Of a stretch of DNA of 64,000 nucleotides, positions 24,366 through 36,796 are shown one piece after another. The position numbers were made by a program, and so were the translations under genes. How positions within the stretch are numbered: the stretch's first letter is position 1; each line of letters starts with the position of its first letter. The notes below the pieces were generated by a model. That model did no database searches, was not told the DNA's origin, and saw nothing but the letters and a program-made list of their open reading frames with translations. This stretch comes from Meghimatium bilineatum (taxonomy: Eukaryota > Mollusca > Gastropoda > Stylommatophora > Philomycidae), in assembly GCA_034231615.1 (NCBI GenBank), contig CM067322.1:52272456-52336455 (forward strand), read 5' to 3'.

Positions 24366-25152
24366 GTACCATGCATAGCTTGCACAATCTAGAGGAATTG
24401 CCTTGACTGAAAATTAGGTACGGTTAACTAACAGAACTCAAACTTATGTAATATTGGGCTAGTCTACCCATGCTTGTTAATACTATTCTCAGTTGATGAA
24501 GCCACTCAACAAGTACAATGGTGACAACATAAAATTGGCATGTACTATACAGAATACAGTGAAAGAATTAAAAAAAAAAAAGCTCCACTGTAAAATACTT
24601 ATCACTAGTTGTCTCGACTAATCTACTACTGGTCTTTGATAGATCAGGATTAGAGAGTGAGGTTGATGAATAGCTTAATATTTCCTTAGTGAAATCACGA
24701 AGTACAAAAGCAAACTAAGGTCAGCCAATAAGAAAATATACATATGCTATACGAACAAAAGATTTTGTTTTATAAGACCAAAACTGAAGGTATGTGGCAC
24801 TTTGAATGTGCAAACAGACACTTTTCACAGCCGACAGACATGTGAAAAGGTATGTACTGTTAGTAAGACAACTGACAAAGCTATGGTATTGACATTGAAC
24901 ACAAACTGATGGATGATGGCCAGCTAATACAGGTGGATAGAGCATACACTTACTTTTGAAGTTTTAACTGTAACAGAAATCTGCAGTTGGATTTTTCATT
25001 GTATCTTGCATGACCTAATTAAACTACTAGATACAAATTTCCATGGTATAAAAGTATCACACTAAACATCACTAAAACTACAACATTTACCAATCTAAAT
25101 GATATCAAGAACATGTTTTATCAAAAACTTGACACTCTCATCTCACCAACCT

Positions 25153-25299
25153 ACTAACTCACTGTATGGATCACTAAGTCAGCTTAGCAGTCACTAGCTC
25201 ACTGTATGGATCACTAAGTCAGCTTAGCAGTCACTAGCTCACTGTATGGATCACTAAGTCAACATAACAGTCACTAACTCACTGTATGGATCACTAAGA
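25153..25299 (+). repeat. 40-bp minisatellite, about four copies
   Basis: The unit contains actgtatggatcactaagtc and agcttagcagtcactagctc. Copies start at 25161, 25201, 25241 and 25281 by the actgtatgga word. Confidence 0.93.
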
Positions 25300-27235
25300 G
25301 AAGTTCATCATTAGAGACAGACTTATTCCAATGTTGCTTGGACCCAAAAGTGAAGTGAAACTATTACCTGTCATTCATATCTTAAGAGGTGGCTAACAAA
25401 GCTATCCTATTAGTTGTTTCATCCCAAATAGAATAAAAATTGATCCAGAAACCACTGAGTTGAATATGTCAGGCCAAACGAGACAGATGTCACATCTGAG
25501 CTGTAAACTGTGGCACAAAACATTCTGTTCTCTGAACTAAATCCTGCTAATATACAGAAGTTCATGCCCCAGCATCACATGGGTGATGTAAGGAACAAAT
25601 CATTAGTATGCATCTTTGATCAAAGCAAAGGCATATAATTGATTATATCATCACTGGTGGGATGGAAGAATGACCAAAGGTATGTAAGAGGTTCACTGCT
25701 GGACAAGTTTAGTGTACACTTGAGAGCAGCTGATGGAAGAATATTATGTACAATAGTAGATATATCTATGTACAGTCTGTATTGTGACATGGACATTTGT
25801 GCTACTTGTATTTTGCATGGATACATAAAATATATGGATATAGTCAACAAAAATACAGTTAAGTGTGCATATTTCCATGACACCACATACTGAAATTAAA
25901 AATACTAATGTTGTACAATAGGAAATCGTTCTTAAAATATGCTGCAGTATAATGTATCAGGACAAAACGTGCAGACTGCAAGCAGGCTGTTTGTTAACCA
26001 TGTACCAGCAAGAGTTTGAGAACCAACAATATTGTTCTATAGGAAATAACAAGAAATTTAACTCAATCTGCCTGTAAGAACGATATATCATTCCAGATCG
26101 AATCTCCATTCTGGACGTATCTGCGATATATTGTTCTTGCTGACATGTCATCTAAATTTGCTTCATTTGGATTGTAAATGAATTTATATTAACTTATTTA
26201 GCTGTTCAAACTTTAGAAATCTGGCCAACAGAAGGAAACCATCGTGGTACTGTGTGATTAGACGTGTGTGACATTTATTTTAAATTAAAATTCAAACAAG
26301 GTAGGTTCAGCTTTTCTGAAATTAGCAAAATGGCTTCATCTTCTAATAGTAAGAGAGCTCAAAGAATTAGCAAACATTGGACTTTATTATTCTTTGAGTT
26401 TTATAATTGGAGATATTATTTCAAGTGATATGTTGGAAAAGAACAATGTTTTTATATTTTGACAGTGGAGATTACAGACTTGTTGAAAATCTGAAAATCA
26501 ATAGGCCTAGACCTAATCTGGTAAGGGGGAAACATAGCTAAACAAATTCTAAAACTGTTCCCACTACTATTGTTTCTGAAGAATCAGATAGGCCTATAGC
26601 ATTGATAATATTGTACTACGTTATACAGAAAATATAATAGACATAATGATAATAATGAGTGAAATACAGTTCAACTGAAAATCCAATACTTGAGAATATT
26701 TTGTAAAGTTTAACAATATTTTGTTCAGTTGTGAAAATTTGATAAACACACAAAATAGCATAAAACACTAGCCAGTTGATAGATTTACTTGAAATAAACT
26801 AATTATGATCAGTAAATGGACAGTCAAGGAATTTACTTTATTAAGATTGGATATTAACATTTCAAGACAAGTAAACTTGAGGGTGAGTAAACAAAATAAT
26901 TTTTAAATATTATCTTCATATAACATTCCTGTTTGTGGTGTAATTTTTGTATCTTGTTACAATTATTATATTTTTATATTTTAAATGGATTCTGCATTCA
27001 ATTATCTTTCTTTTGATACTTTATATGACCTTCCATAGTTAATACTTTGTCTTCAGAAAGCTTGTGCCTAAACCATGTTGTGGTCTAAAATTTGGCCTAA
27101 AATTAATTATATCCAAACCCCAGGAATAATACCCTCCTCAAAGAGCTAATAATTGATAGAATATTATTTTCAAAATACAGTGAGTAACCCAGCATTTTTC
27201 TGGCTGCATTGATTTATATGAAATACTTTATATGA

Positions 27236-27530
27236 TCTGTAGGTTTCCATTGTTTTATAAATGGTCCAGAGGCACTACTGCCTGCAGCAGAAAAAACAAC
27301 TTGGTTCCTGGCCATCCTAGAAGCACTCTATGCAGGGCCGGATTTAGACTTGATAAGGTCCTAAGCATTCCGGACATGTCGCATTGGAACAAATAATGCT
27401 GCAATATATTAAATATATATTACAATTGCTCAGGAAAGTGGGGACCCTAAGCTATAGCTTGTGTAGTTTATACATAAATCCTGCACTGACTCTTATGCAT
27501 CTCTGCCACAGAGCTGGATGATATATGAAG
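27236..27530 (-). mobile_element. tRNA-derived SINE, split by a hAT-type miniature element
   Basis: The left part (taggtttccattgttttata, cctggccatcctagaagcac) and the right part (catctctgccacagagctgg) align with the SINE at 15.8-15.95 kb once the inserted 156 bp is removed. It is diverged, so older than the hAT insertion it carries. Confidence 0.75.
27333..27488. mobile_element. hAT-type miniature transposon with near-perfect 8-bp duplication
   Basis: The termini are CAGGGCCGGATTTA and TAAATCCTGCACTG, an imperfect 14-bp inverted repeat of the classic hAT form. Flanks are ACTCTATG (27325-27332) and ACTCTTATG (27489-27497), an 8-bp duplication with one inserted base. The 156 bp encode nothing. 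Confidence 0.85.
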
Positions 27531-27554
27531 ATCAGAAAACGGTTCGTTGAAAGA

Positions 27555-28050
27555 CAATGAGAAACTATATGAACAGTTACCACTGATAAGTCTAGTAGAA
27601 CTATAGCAACTATATGAACAGTTACCACTGATAAGTCTAGTAGAACTATGGCAACTATATGAACAGTTACCACTGATAAGTCTAGTAGAACTATGGCAAC
27701 TATATGAACAGTTACCACTAATAAGTCTAGTAGAACTCTAGCAACTATATGAACAGTTACCACTGATAAGTCTAGTAGAACTATGGCAACTATATGAACA
27801 GTTACCACTGATAAGTCTAGTAGAACTATAGCAACTATATGAACAGTTACCACTGATAAGTCTAGTAGAACTATGGCAACTATATGAACAGTTACCACTG
27901 ATAAGTCTAGTAGAACTATGGCAACTATATGAACAGTTACCACTAATAAGTCTAGTAGAACTATGGCAACTATATGAACAGTTACCACTGATAAGTCTAG
28001 TAGAACTATGGCAACTATATGAACAGTTACCACTGATAAGTCTAGTAGAT
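27555..28050 (-). repeat. 45-bp minisatellite, eleven copies, open on the minus strand
   Basis: The unit is actatatgaacagttaccac plus tgataagtctagtagaacta tggca. Because 45 is divisible by three, the minus strand stays open as eleven 15-residue repeats (LLDLSVVTVHIVAIV) within a 216-residue frame. No splice or promoter signal supports a gene. Confidence 0.93.
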
Positions 28051-29124
28051 CTACTTTTCTTAGAAATGCATCAGGCACATGGTAGTTGTATACTACATAC
28101 ATGAGTTATCATTGAAGGTTATCCCCAGCACACACTTGACAATAATACATACCTATGTTCTAACGTGTGCTGGCTACTTTTAATATGTATATATCTTTTT
28201 TTTTTTGTATTTCACAGGATCATTCTGCATTTTGGATTTCAGTCTAAACTATATCAATAAATATAAATATATAAAAATATATTTTAATCTCAAATTCTGT
28301 ACTAGGATTACTTCTCTAAAGGTAAAAAGTCAGTCAGTATACGGTAGATGCAATATTCAATAAAAATCTTTGTACACTGTATAAATATACAAAATATGTA
28401 CATGATGACAGATATGGGGGTGTCACATGGATACCGTGCATAATAACATTGACAGCTATAAAATTCATCAGGTGAAATCCTGCATAACAACACAAAATTG
28501 AAAAAAATGTTACAAAAATTAAACAAATAAGAAATATACCAGAGAGCTAAGGATCTCTGCTGAAAAATTAAGTATATAATATTGAATTATATATATATAC
28601 CTATATATTTTTTTTATATACAGTGATTTTTTTTCTAGAAAAAAAGGTGAGGACACAGTGTTTACAGAATTGGATTTAAATATGTGCTACATACTTTATC
28701 ATGAATCTCCCCCATATGAATTTTGTTTTCATGGACAAGCATGAAAGTTTCTTTAGGTTAAACAAAATCAGATGGGTCAAAGGGCATGAGCCCATGGACC
28801 GCTGGATCAGCAACAAAATCAGAACCAAAGTAAGAAACAAATAAAAAAGGTGGTGATACGGCTCATCGTTGCATGTATCCAGAAAAAAAAAAGCTGCAGA
28901 CAGCCTAATGGTTAGAATATTTGTGCTGGCTTAAAAGTCACTAATAAAAATTCTATGAAGACTTTTGAGTCATGAAGTCTTGAGTTTCACAACCATACAA
29001 AATGATGACGAAAATAATAGAATCCTAAATTCATTCCTTTGATAATATCAATATAATGTTAAATAATTATTATTCATTGAATGTTTTGAACAATTATCAT
29101 TATAACAATAAGTTTTATTATTTC

Positions 29125-29240
29125 AGACTACTACTACTACTACTAATAATAATAATATAAATAATAATATAAATAATAATAATAGTAGTAATAGTAATAA
29201 TAATATAAATAATAATAATAATACCGGTAATAATAATAAG
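29125..29240 (+). repeat. (TAA)n/(ACT)n microsatellite
   Basis: actactactactactac passes into taataataataatataaat blocks. Confidence 0.95.
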
Positions 29241-29604
29241 ACCCATTAACCCATCAGAATTGTAGAGGTACCACAATAAAGACATCAGAATAAAAATCCT
29301 ACAAACACCCCAGTCCTTGGCCATTCTGATGAGTTTAGAAATATCATACCTGGAAAATTTCTTAATGTCGTAAATCAAAAACTATCTTTGTCTTTTCTCC
29401 ATCAACCCACAACTGATCCTTTCAAAATATTTGTAGAAAGTAAACTGTAGGCCTATTTTATTACTGCCAGGAGAACAAAATTTTATAATTATGGTAAATG
29501 CCATCAAACACAACCATAAAAATGAAGCCTTATCGCTGTCATAAAAAATATGCTCCACCATATAAAATATGGTTCATAAAAATGCATTACATCATGACCA
29601 ATTT

Positions 29605-29889
29605 AATATTGGGTTCTTGTTGGAAAGAGTACCCCTGATGTGATTATTAAATTGATTATTTTCCTTAGCAATGTTTGCCCAATCAATATTTACCAATTAT
29701 TAATTTAACTATTAATTTTTTTATGGTTTGGCTTAGGGTTTGGGTTAGGAGAAATCTTGTTTTACATTACTAACCCTAACACTAAAAACATTTATATTAA
29801 AATTAATAAAAGATAAACATAAACTGACAAACATTGCCAAGGGAAATAATCACATATGGAGCACTCTTTCAAAACAAGAACCAAATATT
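29605..29889. mobile_element. Palindromic MITE with telomere-like GGTTAG words inside
   Basis: The arms 29605-29695 and 29805-29889 are imperfect reverse complements (aatattgggttcttgttgga aagagt versus its partner; gtgattatt and agcaatgtttg also pair). The centre includes ggcttagggtttgggttagg and, inverted, ctaaccctaacac. Confidence 0.72.
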
Positions 29890-30489
29890 GTTTTACAGAA
29901 AAGTGGGAAAAAAATATCACTAATTTTTGCATGGCACACCATTGCCAATAAGAGTTCTTGAGTATCACAGAGACAATATCATCTGAAAACAAACCTTACA
30001 TTGCATACCTATTTCTTACATATTATAAAAGTTCAACATATCTAAATAACAGAAACCTTCAATCAAACTCTCTTATTATGTGTAATCAATTCTTAGGTGA
30101 TAGTTACAAATCAACCTGGTCTTTGGAAAATGCCGCCAGGGCAGGCTCATCATGTGTGAAATGAAAGCTTGAGAAAATTTGGGAATTTCAAGAAGGGTCA
30201 GAATATGAAAACATTATAAATTTGATAGGCATATTTATTCATGCAAATTGTTGCTTGAGAAACAACAGACCATGCGGTTTGTGTATCTAATGAGAAATAA
30301 TTGTTTCCAAACCATCATCAACATCGTAGTATTAGAAGGCCAGGGCGTTTGTTAGAGGATACACTGAACAAATATGGATCAAATTTAACATATAACATTA
30401 TTTCCTTTGAATCATCAATTGAAATCCACCCTTCCACAAGTAACAGCATATTTGAAACATCATTCCTCTTTAACATTGTATGAATGCTT

Positions 30490-31000
30490 GCAGTGTTGGC
30501 TCTAGTGAGGACTTGAGCATCATGTACTTTATCTTGTCACTTTATCCTGAGAAGTTTGCGGATACAGCATGTGTGAAAGTGATTTAACACTCTAGTGTGT
30601 CTGCTGTATGCTGTCCAAGTCTCACAAGCATATAGCAAGGTAGTAAACACAATGGCGCAATAGACTTAATTCTATGGCAAGGCTAATGTAGTTCAATTCC
30701 CACATATTGTTGCGCAATCTACCAGAACATAATGTACGCAATGCAACAGCTGCCCTTAGAGATTCTGTTGTTAACTTCGGCATCAATGCCATCAGCCCTG
30801 AAGATAAATGTATCTTAACTGGTAGGAGACAATTGTTATTGAACTTAATAACTGGGTCATTGTACTGGGAAAGGGTTGAAGTAATACATTTTCTTGGTGT
30901 TGATGGTCAGGCCAAACATATAACAAGCTGTAGAAAAAGTGTCCCTGTTGGCTTACATATCTTTTTCTGAGCTGGCAGTTGTTCAATAATTTTGGAGTAA
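30490..31000 (-). mobile_element. LINE-H fragment, strongly degenerate
   Basis: Minus-strand pieces include MFGLTINTKKMYYFNPFPVQ (fingers/palm), a VYYLAICL segment next to CETWT-like remnants, and CCIRKLLRI then VLTRANT-like stretches. They follow the usual order of a Jockey/CR1-like LINE C-terminus but in at least three frames with stops. Confidence 0.6.
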
Positions 31001-31483
31001 AGGTAAGGTTCGCAATGCTCATTGCTCATTCACTACCACCATTTGTGTGTTTGTTATGTTGAGTTCTTTTATACTTCAGGCATTGCTATAACTGTTATGG
31101 ACTAATGTAATGTTATGTCAATATATATTTGTCAATATTACCTGTCGCAAGGGCCAGAGTTGTGCCCGGATGTTGACGTCTGTTTTGGCGACATTAGACT
31201 CGGAACACCATCAAGTCTTTTGTCCTGCGTGCTGTGAAGCCAGTTTCTAATCAAAAATCAAGTATGTCATGAGTCACTCTATTTTTACGATCATTTTCCA
31301 CTTAGATTCTCTATCCTCAGGTTCAATCACAACCACTCTGGCTCCATTCAGAACAGAGAATGCATGAAGAACAGGACAAATGACGTAACATATTTAGGAC
31401 AGTGCGAAAATGGTTTTTACATCACCATTTCAGGATTGTTGGTGTGGTCATTGTTCATTCCAACAAGCTCCAGCATATTCAGA

Positions 31484-32312
31484 TCATCATCATCAGGTGC
31501 CATGCCGGGTGGCGTAGGCGGTCATGGCTCTCCACAGCTCTCTGTCCACAGTATTATGTATCAAAGTCGTTGTTGTTTCCTTGCCGTGCCAGGTTGTCAA
31601 ACTGTCTAATATTTTCTCACGTTGTCGCCCTCTGTCTCTGGTGCCTTCAATTTTGCCTGTTGTGATTATTTTCTCTAAACCTGCCTGTCTCATGAAGTGG
31701 CCAAAAAAGAAAATTGCCTTTTTCATATATTGTTGACTACGGTTCATTTCGTATTTAACTCTTTCAATACCTCTACATTAGTTTTTCTGGCAGTCCATGG
31801 TATTCTCAGCATTCTTCTGTAGAACCACATCTCTGTAGCCTCCAATCTCCCACTTTCCAGTTTGCTTACTATCCAAGACTCGCATCCATATGTTAGTATA
31901 GAGGTTATATAGCACTGCAGACTCTCTTTCTCACCTCTAATAACATGGTCTTATTACACAGTATATTTTTCATTTTTCTGAATGTTGTTTTTGCCTGTCC
32001 TATTCTGCATCTTATTTCTGTTGAACTTCTTCCATCTGCTGTAATCATTGTACCTAGATATTTGAATAGTGGACCTGTTTTAATACTATATCATTCACTA
32101 TGATCTTGCAAGGTGTGTTATTTTGTTTCTTTGAAATAACCATTACTTCTGTTTTCTTGATATTTAGGAAGAGGCCTTTCTCTTTACTTTCTGTGACTAC
32201 TACTTTAATTAAATTTCGAAGATCTTCCTCATTTTTTGCAATCAGAACAGTGTCATCCGCATATCTCAAATTATTTATGTTATGTCCTCCCACTGATATT
32301 CCTGGGATATCT
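31484..32312 (-). mobile_element. LINE-A, 5'-truncated copy
   Basis: On the minus strand this copy encodes GGHNINNLRYADDTVLIAKN and SKEKGLFLNIKKTEVMVISK, then the same C-terminus as the 61.1-62.4 kb copy, ending ATRHGT before a (TGA)n tail. The match to that copy is nearly base for base, so both are fairly recent. Truncation falls inside the DIPGISVGG segment at about 32312. Frameshifts separate the YADD part from the C-terminal part. No endonuclease is present. Confidence 0.9.
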
Positions 32313-32560
32313 GCTCAGGATAATATATTTTAAAAAAGACCTTGGATATCTATGACTACAATAGCTCATTCCACTCATGTTGTGGTTAGAATTGTGTATC
32401 TTGAAAAGCACAGACTGAGAGTCAAACAAAAAGATATTACTATAGAAATTGTAAAGTGTAGAGATCATTGATTAGTTGTCCATAGTCAGTAAATAATACA
32501 TAAATATCCATTACCACAGTTAATAAAGAAATATCTATCTACCACAGTTAATAAAATGAT

Positions 32561-32817
32561 GTCCTAGAACTATCAGTCAATAAAGTAATGTCCTAGAACT
32601 ATCAGTCAATAAAGTAACGTCCTAGAACTATCAGTCAATAAAGTAATGTCCTAGATCTATCAGTCAATAAAGTAATGTCCAAGATCTATCAGTCAATAAA
32701 GTAATGTCATAGATCTATCAGTCAATAAAGTAATGTCCTAGAACTATCAGTCAATAAAGTAATGTCCTAGAGCTATCAGTCAATAAAGTAATGTCCTAGA
32801 GCTATCAGTCAATAAAG
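32561..32817 (+). repeat. 29-bp minisatellite, nine copies
   Basis: The unit is gtcctagaactatcagtcaa taaagtaat. A diverged copy at 33127-33170 lies beyond the inserted MITE. A precursor-like segment (accacagttaataaa) precedes it at 32505-32555. Confidence 0.93.
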
Positions 32818-33118
32818 GGTTCATTACCAGGCGCAGTGGCCAGATTACAACTTTTTAATATTATGTGTATTTTCATTCAGCTTTCGTGACATCGCTGAAC
32901 AGATTAAAAAGTCAATAGGTGTTCATCAATCTGCGAGTTTCACGCTAAGAGCCTTTCCCCAGAGTCATCCAGGATGGCAGCCTCTCAGTGTGAAGATTGC
33001 TGGATTCACCAATAGTCTTAGCTACTGTGAAGTGCATCTTTATCGATATTTATTTTCTTTAAATAATTTACATATTTGTTTTATTAAAAATGTGACCACT
33101 GCTGCCCCCAATGTAACC
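32818..33118. mobile_element. MITE (301 bp) inserted in a 29-bp minisatellite
   Basis: The imperfect terminal inverted repeats start GGTTCATTACCAGGCGCAGT at the left and, read inward on the other strand, GGTTACATTGGGGGCAGCAG at the right. Flanks AATAAAG (32811-32817 and 33120-33126) look like a 7-bp duplication within the minisatellite unit. Array sequence resumes after it (agatctaccagtcaataaat). Confidence 0.7.
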
Positions 33119-33480
33119 TAATAAAGAGATATTCTAGATCTACCAGTCAATAAATAAATGTCCTAGAATGAACAATTATCAGTCAGTGTATAGTTGCATA
33201 ATAAACAATAGTAATGCACTTCAATCTCCTAGCTACTTTCTACTAATCCACACTGGAGTTTGAAAATGAATGATGGAGAAAAATCTTACAAATTGCTCAA
33301 CATTGACTGAGAAACAAACAAGATTAATCAAAACAAATGATAAATGACTGTAGATCACATAAATTGCACACTCAATGTAAACAAGAACTAATAAAAGTCA
33401 GGTACATTTTGTACATAACACATCATGCATATGTTTAAAACATTAGTTTGTTCATCTAAGGAACATCTGGTTAATATAGT

Positions 33481-34307
33481 CTATCTATCTATGTATATGC
33501 TGTGGCCCTTGTTTGCCTTGCAGCGTCAGGGGTGGAAGAGTTCTCTGGAGATGGCCTTCTTGTGCACTGTTTGTAAGATTGTTCCTGTGGCTTCTTTGAT
33601 TTCTGTGATCCATCTTTTACATGGTCTGCCTCTGGCTTTATAACCGTTATGTCTATGTGTCATGGCCATTTGTGGCATGCTATATGTCGGTAGTCTGGAA
33701 GCGTGTGAAAACCACTTGATCTGTTGTCTTTTGATGTGTTCCAATACTGGTATTGTTTTGGTTATCTGTCTGATGTTATCGTTTCTAATTCTATCTCTTA
33801 ATGACACTCCGAGTATTCTTCGTAGACATGTCATTTCTGTTGTCACTATTTTTCTTTTGTCTTGTGCTGTCATTGTCCAGGTTTGGCACTGGTAGCATAG
33901 TGATGGAATAATAATAGTCTTGTATAATGCAACTTTAGTGTCTATGTTTACATTTTTGTTCTTGAAAATGCGTGTCATCTGTCCTAGGATCTGGTATGCT
34001 TTGTTGCATCTATTTTGTATCTCTTTACTTATTTTCCCTTCACTCGATATAATGCTCCCTAAGTAAGTGAACTCATTTACTTGTTTAAGGTGTTTATCAT
34101 CGATGGAGATAGTGATATTTCTTTCTTTCTTTGCTATTGCCATTATTTCAGTCTTTTCAATATTAATCTTCATGTTGAATTTTTGACATGTTGTGTGGAG
34201 TTTGTTCATATGGTCTTGCAATTGTTCTTCTGATGTCGCTATTAGTACTTGGTCGTCTGCAAAGAGTAGTTCGTTCAATTTGTCTTTTATGTTATCTTCT
34301 TCGTTAG
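33481..34307 (-). mobile_element. LINE-B, 5'-truncated non-LTR retrotransposon copy with open reverse-transcriptase segment
   Basis: The minus strand encodes NELLFADDQVLIATSEEQLQ (FADD variant of the catalytic box), EKTEIMAIAKKERN, EFTYLGSIISSEG, LCYQCQTWTMTAQDKRKI, RRILGVSLRDRIRND and the C-terminal NGYKARGRPCKRWITEIKEA, ending RELFHP. The frame is intact over this part, so the copy is relatively young. The 3' tail is a (TAGA)n repeat. ATATAGT at 33474-33480 and 34308-34314 is a likely short target-site duplication. The open frame runs on past the element to 34515, so residues upstream of about 34310 are flanking sequence and not LINE. Confidence 0.88.
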
Positions 34308-34314
34308 ATATAGT

Positions 34315-34515
34315 AACACAAGATAAAGTAATATCAAAATAACAAATTACCCAAAAGCATAGAGTATTAATAAAAAAACAACAAATCACGCTCATTTCCA
34401 ACAAATTCATTTTTGCCAAGATCTTTATTAATCTCTGCAAAATTTCACCAGGATAATCTTCATAATCTCCAACTAGTAATCCCATGAATGACTTGCTCTC
34501 TGTTCCATCAGCCAT
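34315..34515 (-). other. Open segment next to LINE-B, possible orphan exon
   Basis: The minus-strand frame starts ATGGCTGATGGAACAGAGAG after an acceptor-like agcatttcttag and encodes MADGTESKSFMGLLVGDYED then YPGEILQRLIK, followed by a hydrophobic run. A donor-like CTGgtgaaa follows the YPG codons. It is fused in frame to LINE-B by chance. No family is recognised and no partner exons are seen. Confidence 0.2.
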
Positions 34516-34628
34516 CTAAGAAATGCTTACATTAGTAGTCCCAGTTAGAGGTTCATTATGAGATCTTCAGATTTTTTTCATGGAGAATACACTTTCTTCC
34601 TGCTCACTTCTGGTTTTTTTATCATTCG

Positions 34629-34629
34629 T

Positions 34630-34662
<33 letters not shown>
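34629..34662 (+). repeat. (AT)n microsatellites (group)
   Basis: Pure TA tracts are at 34629-34662, 37122-37145, 62573-62594, 62601-62638 and 63480-63500. Confidence 0.95.
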
Positions 34663-34666
<4 letters not shown>

Positions 34667-35499
34667 TACTGCACCCAGCCTACAATTCTTCTTCTATAGT
34701 TTATCAAGGACTATATACTCTTTCTCCATATAACAAATCAGTGGTTTTCAACATGAGTCATATGGCTCCCTTTGTGCCTGAGAAAAATTTTGGAATTTGA
34801 GGGAAGGGGCACATATTCAAATGGGGGGGGGCTTACTTGATGATCATTACTTAAACAATAAACAACAAGATTAATAGCAATAGAACTTAAAAAACCACCA
34901 GCGAATTTCAATGAGAGTCAATGACTTTTTGTCTTTTTTTTTATGCACCTGAGGGATCATGGATGAAAGATTTATACCAAAAGTTGGCTACTGGCTGAGA
35001 ACAACTGTAATAAATAATTAAAGTTATTACTTGTCAACTATTGTTGAATTTTTTGTTACCACTTAATGTTTCAGTAACATTGTCTGTATTATGTGAAATA
35101 AATGTCAGTATTAAGTGAAATAGCATGGCTTTCACTATGGTTAAACCACAACTGAGCTTGCACAAGTTAAGACTATCTCACCCCCCCCCCCCAAGTTCTG
35201 TGATAATTCTTCTTTTAATTCATATATGCCTTTTGTTTCTAGCAACTTCATGTATCACTCCAAAATTTTGCATCCTAACTATGAACAAAGAAGAAAAAAC
35301 ACTCTCAGCATCTTCCAATTGGCCTCCCAAATTGCATTTCGTAGCATCTTCAGCAATATCTTTTAAATCTCAAAGTTATTAGTTGCAAGAACATTACTTA
35401 TTAGAACCTGTTTACAGCTTGATGTAATAGTCCTTATGTCACCTGTGATAATTTTATATGGAACATGGCATATCCAACTATGAATATGTACAGTTAATA

Positions 35500-35970
35500 A
35501 ATATTCTCAAAATGGAAATTAAAAAAACAGATAATATCTACAATTTTTATACCAACACTCTGCTATCAATGTCAAACATGGTCTTCAATAGCTTCGCAGC
35601 AGAGAAAAATCATTACATGTGAAATGAAGTGTCAGAGAAAAGCTGCAATGGTTACCAAACTAGATAAAATAGAAATGAAGAAATTAGGAAAAGAGTTGGT
35701 ATATCATGTATTGAACATATTGAGAGACAGCAAGTAAAATGGTTTGGCTACCATATGAGAATGAGCCCAAACCAAATACCACTAAGAGCATATAACAAAT
35801 GAATAACCGATATGATATACCAAGAAAACGGTGGATATAAAACATCATGATAGCCTTGAACAAACATGGACTAAATGCAACCATGGTGACACATCTGTCC
35901 TTGGAACAACAGCTTAAGCTCCCACCCCTACGCTTAACTGCAAGTGTGAATACGTTCAACCATCAATAAT
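35500..35970 (+). mobile_element. LINE-B-related degenerate fragment
   Basis: The plus strand carries TLCYQCQTW, QQRKIITCEMKCQRK and IEHIERQQVKWFGYHMRM in broken frames, ending in the subfamily 3' end ctacgcttaactgcaagtg. It is heavily mutated. Confidence 0.7.
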
Positions 35971-36569
35971 CACCTGGGAACAGACAATAGACAGTATTCT
36001 ATATAGTATTATTTATTACTGTTTTCAGTTGCTCTACAATATCAATTATTAACTCAGATTCCTTTTTTTAAAATATCATGACAGAAAATATTGGTGACCA
36101 TGGAACGCTGTAACTTTGTCTCTATGTTGACATTTTCTATGTTGCTGACTTATATTCCATGTAATACATTGAGAATGCAAGAATTTTCTATCAACTGCTT
36201 CAGTTTTAGAACTACACAACTATGTACAGGGTAAGTTGTCTGTAAATCAGAGAATCACAGGAAAGATCGACATACATGTTTTGACATGGATAATTTCTCT
36301 TCCTCCCCTCCTGATAGTTCATGTCATATGGAGATAGTTATTATGTCTCCCATGTGATAAGGAGAGAAGATACTTTACACTGGACAGATTAGGTTCGTTC
36401 ATTAATCAAACCCCTGGCCCTCCTATGAACATAAGTCACTGGCTACTTTTTTCCCAGTCCACCATGTACTTAGATTTTCTCTACTTGCCTTCCCATGTTA
36501 TGTCATCTAGATATATTTTTGCGATGCAGTTACATAGTTACATGATACACAACTGTTTAGAAAGACAAA

Positions 36570-36770
36570 TAATGACGGGCAGAGCACATTGGAGGAGGAG
36601 AAAGGGAAGACCAAGAAGATGATGGACTGATGACATGAGAGATAACATGAAAATGACGTATAAAAATTCAAGCCGTATGGCCCAAGAGAGAGAAGGGTTC
36701 AGGGAGTTAATTAGAAAGACAACGTTTTGGAGAATATGTCACATGACACAGTTAAATGAGATGTATAGTT
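36570..36770 (+). mobile_element. LINE 3' coding end (family not assigned)
   Basis: A GRAHWRRRKGRPRR segment, then WTDDMRDNMKMTYKNSSRMA and QEREGFRELIRKT, resembles the GRPRxRWxDD...DRExWR C-terminus of many LINEs. A long SINE-A copy follows directly. Confidence 0.55.
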
Positions 36771-36796
36771 AAAAGTAGACTTATATTTGATATTAC

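Larger units (their letters stand above)
21800..27235. other. Intergenic sequence with scattered repeats
   Basis: Outside the listed arrays and SINE-A copies nothing codes. A 14-bp-arm hairpin (aagaacgatatatc with gatatattgttctt) lies at about 26074-26136. The stretches 22000-22720, 23020-23530, 24380-25150 and 26140-27235 are featureless to me. Confidence 0.45.

Noticed and set aside
29118..29378. Ile/Ser-rich minus-strand frame
   Set aside because: Translation of a (TAA)n/(ACT)n microsatellite.
33526..34515. Single 329-residue host protein with reverse-transcriptase similarity
   Set aside because: The frame is a chance fusion: the LINE-B border with a short duplication lies near 34307.
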